Shown: positions 12,301 through 27,300, numbered from the stretch's first letter. The stretch is 64,000 nucleotides of DNA from Heterohyrax brucei (GCA_028571685.1 CM053152.1:20902001-20966000), one strand, 5' to 3'. Numbers and translations are program-made. The notes: generated by a model not told the origin, from the sequence alone.

Positions 12301-15300
12301 AAGGTGCTAGAGACCACTGTTCCTCTAAGTCCTTATCAGGGCTGCCTGTGTATGCCACTGGTTCTGGGAACACAGCCACCGTCTATCTCCCTGTCAGTGA
12401 CAACAGCAGTAGAAGTGGAAACAGTAGAAGCCAATGATTTTGATCATTCTTGCTATCATGGTAGCAAGAAGTGTTGAATCTAAGCCAATAAGGAACTCCA
12501 CACTAACTGCTTACAGGTTCTAATAATCTTGAGCAGATAGGCAATAATGTTAGGCACACTTTTCTGGAACTTAAGGAGCACTCATTCCTTGGAGCGAGAT
12601 TTGTGCAAAATGGAACTGCTAAAAGCCATTAACTGTGCTTTTAGATTTTTTAAAAATTCCCCAGAAGATCCATTCAGATGATGAATTTGCTAGTTTCTAA
12701 TAAAGAGGAAATGAAAAAGGTACTTCATCACATTCCATCTTTCCAGATACACCCAATTTATTCGGTTGCATAATTAATATGTTTTTGTTTTATAATACAT
12801 GCTTCACAAATCACTTAGAAAATCTGAAATCATAAAATCTGTTACACGGTCAGTAGAGGACAGTAAGTAGTACATGTTGGCTGAGTTACACCCTGCTAGG
12901 TATAGCTGGAAAGGAAGAAGGTGCCTAATCTAAGAAGTAATGACACAGAACTGAGCACTACTGAGTGAGGACCTTCTAGGATACAAGCCATGTCTGGGAG
13001 CAGTTAGGAAACTAGTACAATTGAACACAAGAGAAAGATGTTTTCACTTCAGATGAGTGTATCCATTTCCTTTCTTCCCTTGTTTAAAATGTTCCGTACA
13101 AACAAGCATTTTCGAAAGTGAAGATGCAGTGGTACTTACTATACCTTAGCAGTAAGGTCATGTAATCTGGGCAGTCTATGGTATATGATTACCAGCATTC
13201 TCTGAAACACTCAATTTCACACACTAGATATTCAAGTTTTAATATCTACAACTAAGGCTGGTTACTTTTTGAGGTTTTCACTCTTCACTGAGATTTCTTT
13301 CTAGTAATTTGGCCTCATACTTGGACAAAACTATGTCAATAAAAGCCATGATGCCCAACCAAGTCTTAAAGGATCATTTCCCAGAATCCGTAACCAATTC
13401 CGAATTGACCCACAAGACATGCATGGAGCTAAGAGGGGAAATACCTCAGGGGAAATAAAGAGAACTATTTAATGCCAGCGAATTTTTAAAAAAATCAGCG
13501 TTGTTCCGACATGTCTCATGATGAAGCTAACACACTGAAAATTTAACTAAGCTACAATCTAGTTTGTGTTCTCATTTTGAAGCCTTTAGTAGTGTTACTG
13601 ACAGTATGGGTTTGTAATCCATCTTTCTCATACCTTGCTCATGTTAAGTTGCATTCCCTAGTGTCAGTGCTATAAGCACTGCCTACAAACTGTCTGTGAC
13701 TCTATCCCTTTCCTTTGCCACTAAAGGAAGCACAACAAAGAGTATACATGATGTAATTAAATTTGGGACCCACTCAATTTTTCAACATTGAAGACTTTAT
13801 TAGTAGTATCAAATTTCTAGCTACAGATCTTACATCAGTTCTAAATTGCCAAGGTACATTATTTACTTTGGGAGGTTTACTGTCATCACTGAAATTGGAA
13901 GTTTGCTAAGAAACATATGATAATATCATCAAGTAGTTCGCATATTGATGCCCACCCTGTATCAAGAGGAAACCTTGGTAGCCTAGTGGTTAAGTGCTAT
14001 GGTTGCAAACCAAAAGATTGGCAGTTCAAATCCATCAGGTGCTACTTGGAAATTCTATGTGGCAGTTCTACTCTGTTCTGTAGGGTGACTATGAGTCAGA
14101 ACAGACTTGATGGAAGTGTGTTTGGGTTCTGTATCAAGAAGGGGCCCTGGTGACACAGAGGTTAAGAGCTTGGCTGCTAACCTGTGGGAACTCAATGGGG
14201 CAGCTCTCTACTCTGTCTTATAAGGTGGCTGTAAGTTGGAATTGACTCAAGGACAATGGGGTTTGGTGCTTGTTCCAAGAAAAGATACCAGGCAAATGGA
14301 CAGGAATTAGAGAAGCAACAAGAAATTATCTGCACTCATCTAGGCAGGATCAAGGTCACTTAAAGTTTCCATAAATGAACACAAGCTATATGCATATGAT
14401 TACATATATAACTTTAATATTTTCCAATACACATAATCACTTCAGATATAATACTAAGAGTCATCTACTATCCCTACAGGTTTTTACATTACTTTATACA
14501 TGCCATAACTGTGAAAATACTACTTGTAGCCTATAAACGATGGAGGAGAATGCAGATGGCTCTTTTAAGAAACTGTACCAGTTAAAGAACATTTTAATAC
14601 ATCTTTGAAATCTATATAGTTAGCTGCCATATTTACTCCATTATGACAGATGATGTAAATGATAAAAAAAAAGGCTTATTTGTAATATTCCAGTGTGGGC
14701 TAGTAATCATAGAAATTATAGAACTAGTAAATGTGTTCAGATCTGAGAAATACACTGAAAAAGATTCCCAAAGATGTACTGTCTACTTACGCCCAAGGTG
14801 ATTAGATCAGATAAGAATGGGGGAGAGGATGGCTGGTGTTTCTTCTTCATTTCTGTTTTACATTTTATGTTAGAGTATAATACAGATAATCAGACCTTGA
14901 ACTCAGCTTCTACAAATATGGAGTACTCAGAATAAAGCTACCAACCACAGAAAAATCAAACATTTTATGGAAATTTCATGTCTGTGACATTATTCAAATT
15001 GCCCTGTTATAAAGTAAAATATTATATAAACCAGAGCCCCTATATAATCCCAGGTCAGGTTTTAAATGAAACAAAAGTACCTAAAATTTCTGCTTTATTT
15101 TAATAATTAAATGTGGAAACCCACCTTACATGGAACTTCAGTTTTTTTTAATGTAATCTTGCTACAATTAGGGTTTTTAAGTAAGACACAGGATTTAATA
15201 TGAGGCTGAGGTACACAAAAAGTGAATCCAAATTTTACAACTTTAAGATGACTGGCTTGATTTACCACATTAATATAGATATACTTTTCAAAAAGAAGGG

Positions 15301-18300
15301 GAAAGAGAAATGCTTAACTGGAGTACAGTTACTTGAGGCTACTTATATTTAGCAATAACAAGTGGGTACGTTTTCCTCCTAAAAAAAAGTTTACCTGTAT
15401 ATCTGAGTCACCCTTTATAAACTTTGCTCCTTCTATAATAGCCATATATGAGAATCTGAGTTGATCTGGTGTCTGAATAAGTCCCATTCGATATTTTCTC
15501 ATATTCAATAACACTTCTTTAATGTTAATATCATTTCCTTTTTCCATCTGCAAGAAAGGTGAAAATAATTCAAGCCTTTTGGTAAAGTCCTGGAAAACAG
15601 GTAACACAGGGTCACTGCTAAGGTTGTACTATTCATTGTGCTCCTCTTGAACAAGGGTAATTTAACACCTTAGCAGTAAATGCTGTGTAAACAACAACCA
15701 TCTCAATCTACCCATCCTCCCCTAAAACCCAGCACATTCTTCAAGCAGTAGACAGAATATTTTTCATCCTGTGGCTGACTCAAAACTGACTGCAAACCAA
15801 TCCCAGTCATCTCATTTGGACAGCAACTGTCAAAAGATTTATGATAAGTTCTGGCTAACATAACAGTAACTGTGCTAAGAAAAGTTTTCTTTTTCTTCTA
15901 AAAACGAAAGCAAGAAAGAAAATCAAAAATATCTTGGTATAAGCAAATCTTTTTGCCCATGGCCCTTCCCCCTTTACTATGTCTGAACTACAGACATAGT
16001 ATGGTGTCTGAGTATCCTACAGCTGTCTAAAGATGCTAGAGAAGCAAGACAGAATGAGATCAGTCCATGAGGAAACTGCTGAGCTACTATACTAGCTCTC
16101 AGCTACAGATCTGGTTATTGTAAAGGATAAATTCTCCATCAATAAAAATGTAGTTGATTATGGTTGGCAGGGTCTTTGCTGTCTGCATTCCTAACAGGCC
16201 CAAACACACACTTCAGTTTTAATGGTTTATGATTAATACAACAGACACCAGAGTTTTTAAACATTTAATGTTCCCCTTAATATAAACATCAAATTTTTAA
16301 TGACATATATGATATGTGACAAGCAGAATGGTAAAGTAATACAGTAGATGCAACAAGACTCAACTGTTCCTAATGTCTACCTTTCGTCAGGATCAAACGT
16401 CTGAAATGTTCAACTGCGAGTATCACTTCTTTGATTAAAACTCCTGTTAAAATACGTTTGTTTGCTAGGAATAATACTAAGAGATTTCACCTTATAATCT
16501 ACTTTGTTCCAGCAGCTGTCCTGTCACAAAGCACATTAACACTCAGAAAAGTGCAATGAAGCACAGCTAAGTTTTACAAAGACAGAAAAGACACTACCAG
16601 AAGAAGGCAAGACAACACAGGACTTTTAATGTCAAGGTTTGGATTACCATTACACTAATGCCTAGGTGACTGATAACCTTAAACCAGAACAGGAATGTAG
16701 AACGTAAACTACAGGCAATACTGACTAGATAACATGGAAATCACAGCAGAAAGGATTACAGATGGCTTAGATTCAGTAAGAGGGAGAAACCAGAGAGAAG
16801 TTAGGTGCACTATGGTGAACAGATGGCCCCTGTAACCTAAATAAGAAAAACTGAACTTCCTTCAAAAAGAAAGAAAGGCCTACATCCAGGCTGAGGCTGG
16901 GAATAGGATGATGGAAAAACAACATACATGTGGGGCAGAGATAAGACTCTCAAGGCAATAATAACAATACTAGCATTTACTGAGTGCTTAGGATATACCA
17001 CTGACACTTCTACATGTTTAGTGCATTCCGTCTCAGCAACAATTCTGATGTTAAGGATTATTGTTATCTCTAGTTTGTAAATAAGGAAGCCAATACAAGA
17101 CAGGTGAAGTACATGTCTGAGGATGAAAGGATTCAATCTTACATATTAATTTGTATTTGGAAAAAAAAGGAAGGTAGAAAGAACCTACTATTTCTGAAAT
17201 GCAGTGCAACCAGAAAAAAAAAAACTTCTTGGGGACACCTCAAATTATCTTGAACACATCTCCACCAGTCAGAAGTCAGAGGCAGTTGAAAGGGCAGAAG
17301 CAAGATTTTTAGGTTTTTCCAAAATAAGGCAGAATCTGAAGTTTGAAAAGCATAGTTCTGGATTACTGACACCAGAACTTACTTCTACCAGCAGGAAAAC
17401 AAAACAAAAAGTAAGAGATGAAAATTAAATTGTAAGACAGACAAACTTACCAAAATAAGACAGGTGTCTACTAAGGAAAAAGTGCCAGACCGCCCGATGC
17501 CAGCACTGCAGTGAATTACCGCGGGCCCATGCTCAGGGTTCAAAGAACCAGATTCTCTCACTTTAAATAAGAAATTGAGAAATGAAGCTGGTGATTCAGG
17601 GACTCCAAAATCTGGCCAGGTGGTATAATGAAAGTGAGATATTGTTCTGGTTTCACCACTCTACAAAGTGAAAATCAAGGGGAAGGGGAAAGTTAGTTCT
17701 AATTTCTTCCAGTTAAAAACCTTTTTCAGAAAGATGTATTTCACATGCTTTTAATCTCCTGTACCATGTCTTTCTCATTTGGTTTTGGATAATCACTTAT
17801 ACAAGCAGGGAAGATTTTCCTTAGGTGAATATGAACTATTAACAGTAAACCCTGTTGAGTCTGCTGTCACTGAGTGAATTTTGACTCACAGGGACCCTAT
17901 AACAGGATAGAGGGACGTGCTGAGTAGGGTTTCCAAGGAGTGGATGTTAAATTCGAGCTGATGACCTTCTGGTGAGCAGTGAGCTCTTTAATTATTGTAC
18001 CTTCAGAGCTCCATATTAACAGTAACTAACATGTGACGCCTATTACTTTTTAAGCATGTTCTAAGCTCTTTGGATATGAACTCAAACCACACAACAAGCC
18101 TGTTAAAAGCCATCTTCCAGATAAGAAAACCGAGGCAAAGGAAAGCTAAGTAATGTGCCTAAGGCCATACAGCTAAATAACAGTATAGCCAGGAAGTAAA
18201 GCAATAGCACCCAGGTGCAGAGTTTGGGTTCTCAACCACAGAGATGCTATTGATGTTTTCTTTACCTCACACATCATGAGTATATTCCTCTTTTCTAGTT

Positions 18301-21300
18301 TTAAAAACATCCTACCAGTACAACTTGTACATCTCTTTAATGTTTTTTACGAATGCCAATGGTTTAAAAAAATTTAGTGTTTCCTTTGTATGATTTAGAT
18401 TTTGCTATATAAACCCAAACTTACTGCCGTCGAGTTGATTCTGAGTCATTGCAATCCCACGGGTCAGAGCAGAACTGTCCCATACAGTTTCTAAGGGGCA
18501 GATTTGACTGCTGACCTTTTGGTTAGCAGATCTAACACTTAAACACTGTGCCATCAAGGTTTCCTTCTGCTATACACAAGTCTGGTAAACCTGGTAGTTT
18601 AATAGCTAAGTGCTATGGATACTAACCAAAAGGTCGGCAGTTCAAATTCACCAGGTGCTTCTCAGAAACTCTATGGAGCAGTTCTAGTCTCTCATATAGG
18701 GTCACTGTGAGTCAGAGATGTGTGGGGTTTTTTTTTGTTGTTGTTGATTACATAGGAACTCTGAATGTACAGTAGTTAAGTGTTTGGCTGCTAATCAAAA
18801 AGTTGGTGGTTCGAATTCACCTGCCACTTCTTGGAAATCTTATGGGACAGTTCTACTTTGTCCTATAGGGTTACTATGAATGGGAATCAATTTAACAGCA
18901 ACAGCTTTTTATACAGGCACAGAGGAACCACCCAAAAATCAACATAATAAAATCATCTTTACATTTGTAACTGAAAATCCTTCTTATAATTGCTACCTTT
19001 TCCCATGGTAATTCCTTCTGGCCTAAAACTGCTTATATGCTTTTGGTGATACGCTAGGATGGTTTACATGCATACTAAATGTTTCTTGTCTGTTATTTAT
19101 CAGGAAAATCACTTCCTTGATATTTCTGATAATCTTTATTTCTAACTAACTTATGAAAATGTTCCTTAGCTTTTGCCAATTATGTTTTGCCTTATACTCT
19201 TCATTTCTGTAAACTTTTAGCAGTAATCCTCAAATACTTCTTTCTGCAGTTTTCAGTTTTATAATAGAAATTTTTTGGGAGAAGGCATAGAAGCAATATT
19301 TAAAAAGCTGAATATCTTAATGGTTAATAGCTAGATGATTATATCACCCAGTTTTCAGTAAAATCTTTTTTTGTTTCAATAAAATCTTTCAAATTAGAAG
19401 TTACCTTTCATTGTTGAAAATAAATTTTCTTATCTGCTAGTAGACATTAAAATTGCTGAATCCCACAGAGACTCAGTTACATGAAGAATAATAATGGTAA
19501 AATAGACTGCAAGAAAATTTTTTATAGTTTTTAAAACTATACACTTTTAATGATCAGTTTTCTTACTTTAGTGATTCTAAACATACTATAATCCACAGGT
19601 TCTCAGTATCCTAAGGGCAGTAGGAGACTTTCCCATTAGTAACTTAAATGATTATCAGTTTTAGACTTCAAAATATTTTCCTTTAAATTGAAATTAGGTA
19701 TGTGAAGTGAAAAAGCCAGATTCAAGAAGGCCTTTTTTGAATGACTCCATTTATGGGATATTCAGGACAAGTCTAATATTATAAGAATGGAAAAAAGATG
19801 AGTGGCTGCCACAGGCTGGAGGCTGCCAACAGGCTGGAGAAAACTGGGTGTGTGTGTGTCTGTGTGTGAGAAACTACTGATACGGTGGTCACAAAACTGA
19901 AGACTCACAGAACTGAATGAATGTCAAAAGGAGTGACTTTTACTGAATGTAAAATAGAATTCACTGTATTAAAAAGCAGCATTAAAAAAAAATTAAGAAA
20001 GGGAAGCCACTGATTCCTTTTACAAAGCTCTTAAGTGGACAGTAACAATTCAATACCCGAATCAGAATGGCCTAAAAGGTCCTTGATTAGGCTGAGGGTA
20101 GAGCTAGCTTCAAGTCACCTTTCCCTTTAAACCAGGTCTGAGATTCCAGGGGAAACCCTGGTGGCACAGTGGTTAAGTGTTATGTCTGCAACCAAAAAGG
20201 TCAGCAATCTGAATCTACCAGGTGCTCCTTGGAACTCTATGGAGCAATTCTACTTTGTTTCTACAGGGTCACTGTGAGTTGGACGCAAAGTCAACCTTTA
20301 TCACCAATGGGCTTGGTTTTTGGTTAAGACTCCAGGGGAACTTTTCCTTATCACATCTGCCCATTGAGGTCAGCAGGAAGCATGTGCCACCCAGTCACAG
20401 GCACACTTATTCTATCATGTCCTGGCTCAAAACCTAAGGTTATTCTTCACAGTACTGAGTGATAGTTTGCTCTTCCTTTGCTTGCATAATTTTGGCTGAA
20501 GACTAGCAGTTTCTTAATTGTCTTCAAATTTAGGTCACATTCTCTTGAATACTAAAGTCAGGTCCCAGAAATGCTAACAACTGTGCAGTACAGTCTTCTC
20601 CACTGACAGATTTTTGAAAAGCAGTGTTTTTTTTTCCCTCTACAGAATCTGACTAAAAGGACTTCCTAGGAGGTTCATTTTGACTGATTTACTCCTGCTG
20701 AAACAGGATTCTAAAAACACACCTCACAAATTCATATAATTCAAAGCTACAAAGGACCACATAAAGTAGTAAGATCCTTATGTTTCCTACACTTGCACAG
20801 AGGACACGTTTACATATGTGACTGCACCCTGTTCCCTCTTTTTTAAGCTGGAGAGAAAAAGGAAAAACTAGGAGGGGAGAAAATGGCAGTGAAAGGATAG
20901 GGCACTAAAAAGCAAACAAGTTCTACATTTAGAACTTACAACTCCTGACACACTTCTAGTTCAACAATCTTTGGAAGCATCCTTCCCCTTAGTCTTCCAG
21001 TCACATCATTCCTTTCCTGTCACATTCAAGGGTCCCCACTGCCACATCTACAATTCAGGGCCATCCTAGTCTCCTGCCTACCCACACTGACACACCACAC
21101 ACTATCTGTAAGATTTTACGGTGTGTATGCTACTCTGCACAGAAACTTTATGGACTTGTCTTCCCTTTTACAGCAAAATCTCATTTACATTTTGGGAAGG
21201 ACAATTTGAAATTTAAAGTTGTTCAATAAGGATAGCACGCCTGTTACAAGATATACAAAGGCCAGGTAGGTAATCTGGGAGTTGACTCATAAGACAACGG

Positions 21301-24300
21301 GGCCTTATTAGGCCTATGGCAATTTAAGCATATGCCTTTGTCCAAGATCATTCAAATTCAAGTTAATAACAATTAACGTTATATATACATATATGATATA
21401 CTAATAATTATTATACACTTTTAAATTACAATAATACATACAGTTCTAGACAACATACTTTAAGCACAAAGATTATGTTTCTAAAACAGAATGTTTTTTA
21501 CTAAGCCTCAGTTTAAGTATTTGTACATGGAGCTAACAACAGAACTTACAAGGCTGCTGAGGAACAAACACCACAAAAGCCACTGCTGTCAAGTAGAATC
21601 CGACTCATAGCAACCCTATAGGTAAGAGCAGAATGGCCCCATCGAGTTTCCAAGTAGCACTTGGTGGATTTGAATGGCTGACCTTCTGGTTAGCAGATAG
21701 AGCACTAAACCACTACGCAACCAGGGTTTCCAACAAAAACAATGAAATGTAAAAATCCCCCTGCCAAGGAGACAAGAGTAGAAGTGCCCCATAGAGTTTC
21801 CAAGGAGTGGCTGGTGGATTCAACTGCTGACCTTTTTGGTTAGCATCTGTTGTGTTAAGTGTTAGACATGTGCCTGGCATGTAGTAAGATGATGTTATAC
21901 GGAGACTGGCAATTTACAAAAAAAATCAGACTCACTAATCAAGTTTACTGTAACCCCTAAAAAAGTCTAATGAATTATAAAACTACACAGATTTTCAACT
22001 TCTTCACTCACTACTTCCTCTACAACTAAAGAATCACTAAGTTTATCAATGCTATCTCCTAAATATATTTCCAGGGTGTATTCTTACTTCCACTGCATTA
22101 ATTCAGCCCTTCATCAATTTTGTCAGGATCCTTATATTAGCCAAAGCCAAGTGCCGTATTAAATATTCAGTTACTCAGATTTATTGGGGGGGGGGGGCAG
22201 AGTCAAGATGGAAGATTAAACATGTCTCCCTAAAACCCTCTGGAAACCACAAACTGAACTGATAATTAAATGGAGCCTTCTGGACACCTAGTGAGCCCTA
22301 GGACATGGCACAGGGCTGTTAACTTGGACTTCATACCACTGAATGCAAAACCTCCTCTCTTTCGCTGACCCTACTTTCAGTGAGCGCGGGCTTGCATGGA
22401 CCAAAGATGACTCACCATTTTAATTTTTTTTGTTCTGTCTTAGCTGGTGGGCAGAACTGGGACTTGACTAGCCACTAATCTCAGATGCACTGCTGGTGGG
22501 ATTGGCAAGTGAAATTGCCACAATTTGAGAGTCCAGCTTTGGACTCTGTGCATCTCAGCACCTTTGGTCTCTCTTTCTGCCTCCATCATATAGTAAACCG
22601 GTACTGCGATGGAGGCGAGCTTGTGCGGGATGCCATCTTGATCTATCGGGAGGTGGCAACACCCATATGCAGGTACCAGCTGGACTTAGTTCCTAGGCTG
22701 GGAGGCAGCGCCTGCCTGGGGGAGAGCACTTTTCTGGCAGAAAAGCAGTACTTTACACAGTGTCGCCTACAGCTGGTGCCTGGCAACAGAGGCTGTGGAC
22801 TTTGTGCATCTCGGCATCTTTGGCCTCTCTTTCCGCCTCTGCCACAGAGTAGCCTGGTCCCAGGCAGGTGGCGAGCTTGTGCAGGACACTATCTTGTTCC
22901 ACCGGGAGGTGGATACATCTATATGGAAGCCTCAGCTGGACCTCACTTCTGGGCTGGGAGGCAGCGCCTGCCCAGAGGACAGCGCTTTTCTGGCAGAAAA
23001 GCAGTATTCTACACAGTGTCGCCTAAACAGGGCAGTAGCCTTTCTGTATTTTCAGCTGGCTTATAATATCTGGGGTTGGATATAGAGGTGCTGTCTTTGC
23101 AGGCTGGGAAGAGGGGCCTATACACCTGAAAACCGGATTGATTTTGGAAGTTGTCGGATAGTTTTTACCTCTCATTTTAAGACAGCCTAGGGAAACAACT
23201 GCAGTCCATCCTCACAGCACTCTCCCAGGCTCTACTGACTCACATGATGCCCCAAAAGCAACAAACTCTGAAGAAAACTATAACCAAGAACTCACCCATG
23301 CCTTCAGAAGGCCCCCAAAAGAAAGCACCTCAGAACTTCCCAGACAAAGAAGCTTTTCTGAAACTATTGGAACGTGAATACAAAAGGATTATATATAGAG
23401 CCCTCCTAGACCTTATACAAAATGCAGCAGAGCAAAATGAAAAATTAAGCAAGCTGTTCGATCTTATGGAACACCAGTATTCTGAAATCTAACAGATCAA
23501 GAACAAAATCAAAGACACAGAAACTTCAATTCAAAGCCAAGAAAACAGAATGGAACAAATGGAAAATAGACTTTCTGATTTGGAAGACAGAGCTACTGAC
23601 TCCAGCATCTATGAAGAGAAATCAGAAAAAAGAAACACTTATTTTGAAAGAGGAACAGAACTTACCAGGCCAGGAGGGGAGGAGAGTGCCAGAAAGAGAC
23701 AGGTGTGGGGTACATTCTAAGCAGAGAGACACGTATGTACAAAGGTGGGGCCCCAGGGAGCAGACCTATTTGGGAAGTGTAAGTAGTCCAGCATGAACCA
23801 ATCCTGATGCTCACAGATGATGGCAGACAAGCTGGCCAGCCAGCCCAGGTGACACAGAGCCTTCTGCTTTGGATGTGAACTTTCTTTCATAACTGAAGAG
23901 ACCATGGAGGTGCACATCTGTGTTCTGTAACAACCACTCAGGTGTGTTTAATCATGGACTTGGCACTGTGGCAGAAGGGAGTACAAATACAGCAGACAGA
24001 ACTCTGCACTCCAGGAGTTAAAAACTATTTTTCCCCCATGTACAGTTAAGTTGAACTCAACTCATGGCAACGTCTTGTATGTCAAGCACAGAACTTTATT
24101 ACATGGGGTTTTCAATGGCTGTGATCTTTTGGAACTTGAACTGTTAAGCTTTCAGTTAGTGCTCCACCAAGGGACTCCTCAAAAACCTTATGGAGTCAAA
24201 ATTATACACACATAGTGACAGAACAAGCCAATAAAATGGTAAAATGAATCCTAGAGAGAAGTGTTACAGGAGTTGCAATAGTTAGGAATGAATGAGACGC

Positions 24301-27300
24301 AGACTATTAGGAAAGATCTAAGTAAGAAGTGGGCTACAAGAGAATGCCGCAGAGACGTACAGGCAGACACACACAAGGGATTTGACCAATGAGAAGTGCT
24401 GTTTAAACTATTCTGAATCTTAAAAGGATATGACATGTATAGAACAGAAGAGAGGAGTGTGAAGGAGCTGCAGACAGGTGGGCATGCAAACTGAAACTGG
24501 ATTGTACACTTTCACTCAATCACACACACAAAAAAAGATAAAAATTAAAATAAATAAATAAAACAAACTATTCTGAATCAAGTCACAGTTCATTACCACA
24601 ATGATTAGGCACCCATCCTGGAAACAGAAGACAGCATTATAATAGTATTCCAGGAACCCAATCAACATAAAGCCAGCCAACAGTATTCTGGAAAACAGTG
24701 AAGGGCAAATAAGAAAGAAAAATCCAAAAGGTAAGTAAGTAGATTATGTTCTATTTGAAAAGCTCCTCAAAACCGCCTGCATAGTTTTAGTCAAGAGCCC
24801 ACTCTGAAAGCACAGACGGAGTCCCTGTTTATTCAGTGGCAAAGTTCAAACTCAGAGCTCTAAGTGAGACTCTGGAAAGAGGCCCTGGTATATAGCTTTG
24901 CTACTCAGTTAAGAGTCTGTGAGAGCAGTGCCTGCCTAGGTGACAACCATGGCCCGAGGACTGTTCAACGATTCACTTCAGGCTTATTTAGAAGCAAACT
25001 GGTTTTCTACAGTCCAGGTATCTCAATGAAGTACAGGCTGAGGCTGGCTATTATTTCCCTACTTTATCACCTTTCCTCACTCCCTTGCTACCCATTCTAC
25101 TTTAATTTGTTCTTTCTAACTGCCCTTGCTCTCACAGCCCTTCTCAATTTTTTTGTATCACAAAGAAAACAAGTGAAAATAATAAAAGCTAACAACGGTA
25201 GATGCTGCACTGTATCTCAGGTTCTGCTACAGCAATTACTCAGCTGATCCCCTCAACAATTCTGTGAGATAGGTACATTATTATCCCCATTTTGTAGATG
25301 AGAAAGCTGAATGAATGAACGTGACCCAAATCACACAGTCAGGACTTAAAACTCAGGTGATTTGGTTCCATTTGCAGTTCTATGCTCTTAGCCAAATATA
25401 ATTCTCCTTTCTCACACTGAAATGCTACCTTATTCTTCTAACTTTCCTAGTTTTTACTAAAAATTATAAAGTATAAATTGTTGCTAGTCTAATGGTGGAC
25501 TCTGAACCCAAGTCAGTAAGAAACACAGTGATCATCTGATTATGCCACAGAGAAGTTAGTAACTAAATCATAAGCAGGTTAGCTAGCCAACTCACATGAT
25601 AGCTCCAACTTTAAAAACATGCTTTATAACCAAGAATTTTCCTTGACAGCAATTAGTACCTTTTTCAAAGACACAGACCCATATCATTAGAAGTTAGGAG
25701 ACCTACATTTGAGTTCTGTTCTGTTACTTATTAGTGAAGTAATCTAGGTAAAACTCCTGTAATTTAAAGAGTTTTAGTGTTTTATTTTTGTTTATATGAA
25801 ATACAGAGATAATAAGAATATTTAATCTATCCATGTTAGAGGAAGACTGTGGAGTCCCACCTAAACCAACTTTAAAGCTTCATGCAGAATAGGTACCTGG
25901 GATAAATACCAAGAGAAGCTGACTCAGAGAAATTTCTGGAAATGTAGTTCTGTTTCTGGGAATGAGCACTGCACAATTCAGAATCAAATAGTTATTGATG
26001 TGTCTTGATGCAGTTTAAGATATACATAAATGAAATGGGGCTGTGGTGGCACTGCGGTTACGAGCTATGGCTGCTAACCAAAAAGTCATGAGTCCAAATC
26101 CACCAGTAGCTCCTTGGAAACCCAATAGGGCAGTTCTACTCTGTCCTATAGGGTAGTTTCATGAGCTGGAATCAACGTGACAGCAAAGGGTTTGGTCTTC
26201 TGTTTTTTGGTAAATGGAATGCTTGGTGCAAAGTAAATGAAGTAACAGGAATTTTAAGTCTAAGGAAAGCTGGATAAAAGGAAAAGTAGAACCCGAGCCT
26301 CAAGCACACATCATATAATGGTGCTTACTGCATGCAATAAAAAAGGTATCCCAAGAGATCAACTACACACCTAAAAAATGCTTCCATGTATCTCTTCTAT
26401 TTTCAATAGCCTTTTTTTTGATGGCACTTGGCTGGCTGGCTTTTTTTTGTTTGGGGGTGGAAACTAATGATTATAAGTAAACCACTTAATTCACTTTGTG
26501 GTGAACGAAACAATATCTCACTTTATAGGCCAGACATGTTCCTAAAGTCATTTTTGCAAAACAAAACATTTCCTGTTGTTTTCTAATAGCATCTCATATT
26601 CACTCTCATACTCATACTCTCACCTTACATATTTTCTCACTTACTCTAATCATAGCAGAAGAAGGCACAAGAGACAAATGCTAACAGGAGGAGAAATGAC
26701 TTGATAACCAGCTTGATAATAGGTTTAAATCTGTCATCTACATGTAAGTACCACGGAACAACTGCATATATTTCTAGGAAAAAAATCCAAAATACATTCT
26801 TGCGACCAGACCAGCTTCTAATTCAATAATGCCAAGTTTCTGGCTAACCGGCAGAGTTCATACCATTCCAGTCCATCCTTTTCTTGACTAGCTTGCTACT
26901 CTCAACAGTCAAAAGTACTACTAGCTTTCATTTATTTGATGTCTATGCTGTATCAGCTACTTTACATACACATGGCTTTATTTGATCCTACAACAGCCCT
27001 ATAAGTAGGATTACAACCCACATTTTAAAGTGGAAGAAAGGTTAAAGGAGGTTGAGGAACACATCCAAAGTATGCCTCTACTAAGTAAAAGAGCTGGATT
27101 TGAATACAGGTTTACTTGATTCTACAGTCCTCTTCCTTAATCCTCAGTTATTATTATTTTAAAGTACTTAAGATGAAGGTTTGCAGAACAAACTAAGCTT
27201 CTTAACTCCCAACTATTTTTAATGAATTACTACCTTCAATCTGAACTTATTAGTAAGAACTTTGAAATCTTTAGTTTCTAGTGTTTCCTAACAATCCTCA

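Larger units (their letters stand above)
10956..15394 (-). other. PTPN2: PTPN2 intron 7
   Basis: This 4.4 kb intron has donor CAG|gtaaac and acceptor cctgcctag. It contains an RTE 3' fragment (about 11590-12172, plus) and two adjacent SINEs (13968-14128 and 14141-14272, plus). The stretches 10960-11580, 12180-13950 and 14280-15390 show no feature I can name. Confidence 0.93.

Noticed and set aside
22485-23066. 193-residue open frame (and an overlapping 96-residue frame at 22795-23085)
   Set aside because: They lie in the L1 5'UTR monomers. The two frames encode the same repeated peptide because the 256-bp offset shifts frame. No host gene.
24864-25247. 127-residue open frame
   Set aside because: No recognisable domain; its end runs into a MIR fragment. 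Consistent with chance.
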